The translations under genes were made by a program, and so were the position numbers. DNA of 64,000 nucleotides, from the NCBI RefSeq assembly GCF_030440515.1, contig NZ_CP076543.1:1736001-1800000 (forward strand). Direction: 5' to 3'. This document shows positions 63,222 through 64,000 of the stretch, one piece after another. Numbering within the stretch: the stretch's first letter is position 1; each line of letters starts with the position of its first letter. This stretch comes from Streptomyces xanthophaeus (GTDB lineage: Bacteria > Actinomycetota > Actinomycetes > Streptomycetales > Streptomycetaceae). The notes beneath the pieces were generated by a model that made no database searches, had not been told where the DNA came from, and saw only the letters and a program-made list of their open reading frames with translations.

Positions 63222-64000
63222 TCAGAACTCGTCGCCCGTGTGCGGGAGTACGGCCGTGCGCAGGGCCGCGTCCAGCGCATCGGCCGCGCCGGGCGTGTGC
63301 TCGCGTACCAGCCCGGCGGCGACGAGTTCCCCGACCCGGGTCCCGCCGAGGTAGCAGGCGGCCAGTTCGCGTACGTCAAGGGCAAGGTCGGCGGCGGAGT
63401 CCGCATGCTCGTACGTGGCCCCGTCCGGCCCGGCCGTCAGCCGGAACCGTCCGGCGTTGGCGGGCATCCGCGCGTCGTGCACCTCCAGCACCACGTCCAC
63501 CGGCGCGGCCCAGGACCGCGCCGTCAGGGCCGCGCGTACGTCGACCAGGCGCAGCCAGAGCGCCGGGAACTGGGCGGTGACCCGCACCTGGTCCCGGTCC
63601 GCGGCGAAGTGCAGCAGCGGGTCGTCGGCCGGACGGCCCCACGCGGAGACCTTGCCGGTGAGGTCGAGGGAGGCCACGCACTCCCACAGCGCGGCGGCCA
63701 CCGCCGGGGTGTCGGCCTCCAGTTCGTCGACCCGGACCAGGCCCGGCACCCGGGCGGGCCCGGCGCCGGCCTCCGGCTTGGTGCGGTAGAGCACGTACCC
63801 GGCGATCGGCTGGTCCGGGTCGCCCAGGACGATGATCCGCGGCGGGCTCAGCTCCTCGTCCTCCTCGTCCTGTTCGGCCAGCCACTCCTCGGTCCAGCGC
63901 TCCGCGCTGCGGGTGGGGCGGCCGGCCCGCCCGGCGCGGGCCGCCTCGTAGAAGGGCCCGACGACGGCGACGGCCTCCTCCGGGTCGACGAACCGCAGCG
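63222..64000 (-). CDS. Eis-like GNAT acetyltransferase, 5' end outside window
   Basis: About 259 C-terminal residues; the frame runs off the right edge without a stop. The portion near 63795-63900 reads RIIVLGDPDQPIAGYVLYRTK, an acetyltransferase beta strand. The C-terminal ~110 residues (ARMPANAGRFRLTAGPDGATYEHADS to ACYLGGTRVGELVAAGLV) are a sterol-carrier-like domain, as in the enhanced-intracellular-survival (Eis) family. Such enzymes acetylate amines such as aminoglycosides or lysines. Specificity unknown. Confidence 0.82.
   Translation of the reverse strand, partial: LRFVDPEEAVAVVGPFYEAARAGRAGRPTRSAERWTEEWLAEQDEEDEELSPPRIIVLGDPDQPIAGYVLYRTKPEAGAGPARVPGLVRVDELEADTPAVAAALWECVASLDLTGKVSAWGRPADDPLLHFAADRDQVRVTAQFPALWLRLVDVRAALTARSWAAPVDVVLEVHDARMPANAGRFRLTAGPDGATYEHADSAADLALDVRELAACYLGGTRVGELVAAGLVREHTPGAADALDAALRTAVLPHTGDEF

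Overview
The window is high-GC actinobacterial DNA and almost certainly comes from a Streptomyces chromosome. The support is strong G/C bias at third codon positions, GTG starts, tightly overlapping ATGA/GTGA gene junctions, a geosmin synthase gene, SAV_2336-type and bpX-type proteins, and a GC-rich intergenic repeat typical of the genus. No tRNA, rRNA, CRISPR array, insertion sequence or phage gene was seen. All calls rest on reading translations and motifs; no database search was run.

Layout. (1) 1-22.8 kb is an extracellular polysaccharide locus. It holds a cut-off DUF4082 surface protein, three family 2 glycosyltransferases, three Wzz-like proteins (one fused to a Wzy/ligase-like polymerase), a Wzx flippase, WecB and WecC (UDP-ManNAc and UDP-ManNAcA supply), a WecG/TagA glycosyltransferase, a secreted parallel beta-helix protein, an unrecognised toroid-like protein and a hexapeptide acetyltransferase. 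(2) A four-gene MoxR-vWA-beta-propeller (bpX) operon at 6.8-13.1 kb sits inside this locus. (3) 23-33.3 kb holds a voltage-gated-channel-like protein, a second MoxR-centred operon (alpha/beta hydrolase, caspase-VMAP protein, MoxR ATPase, SAV_2336/vWA/degenerate trypsin/pentapeptide protein) and a divergent active-looking membrane trypsin-like protease. (4) 33.4-35.2 kb holds a TetR regulator and a short-chain dehydrogenase. (5) 35.4-46.4 kb is an aerobic cobalamin locus: cobL-cobM-cobK (+), cobG-cobH-cobIJ (-), and cobN (+) behind a cobalamin riboswitch. A GNAT gene lies among them. (6) 46.5-60.7 kb is a polymorphic-toxin neighbourhood: a small conserved protein, a DUF1444-like/Imm49 immunity-type fusion, an ABC-transporter relic, a DNRLRE/FG-GAP secreted protein, and a divergent 2460-residue RHS-ricin-HINT toxin. 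The toxin C-terminus reads as a barnase-like RNase and is followed by a barstar-family immunity gene. (7) 60.9-64 kb holds geosmin synthase and the C-terminal part of an Eis-like acetyltransferase.

How the parts may work together. The polysaccharide genes make a complete Wzx/Wzy-type assembly line, with UDP-ManNAcA as a likely donor. The two MoxR operons look like independent NTP-dependent stress or conflict modules, and the second carries a caspase. The RHS toxin and barstar immunity gene form an inter-bacterial competition pair. The least familiar assemblies are the hydrolase-caspase-MoxR-SAV_2336 operon, flanked by a channel and a protease, and the bpX operon lodged in the polysaccharide locus.
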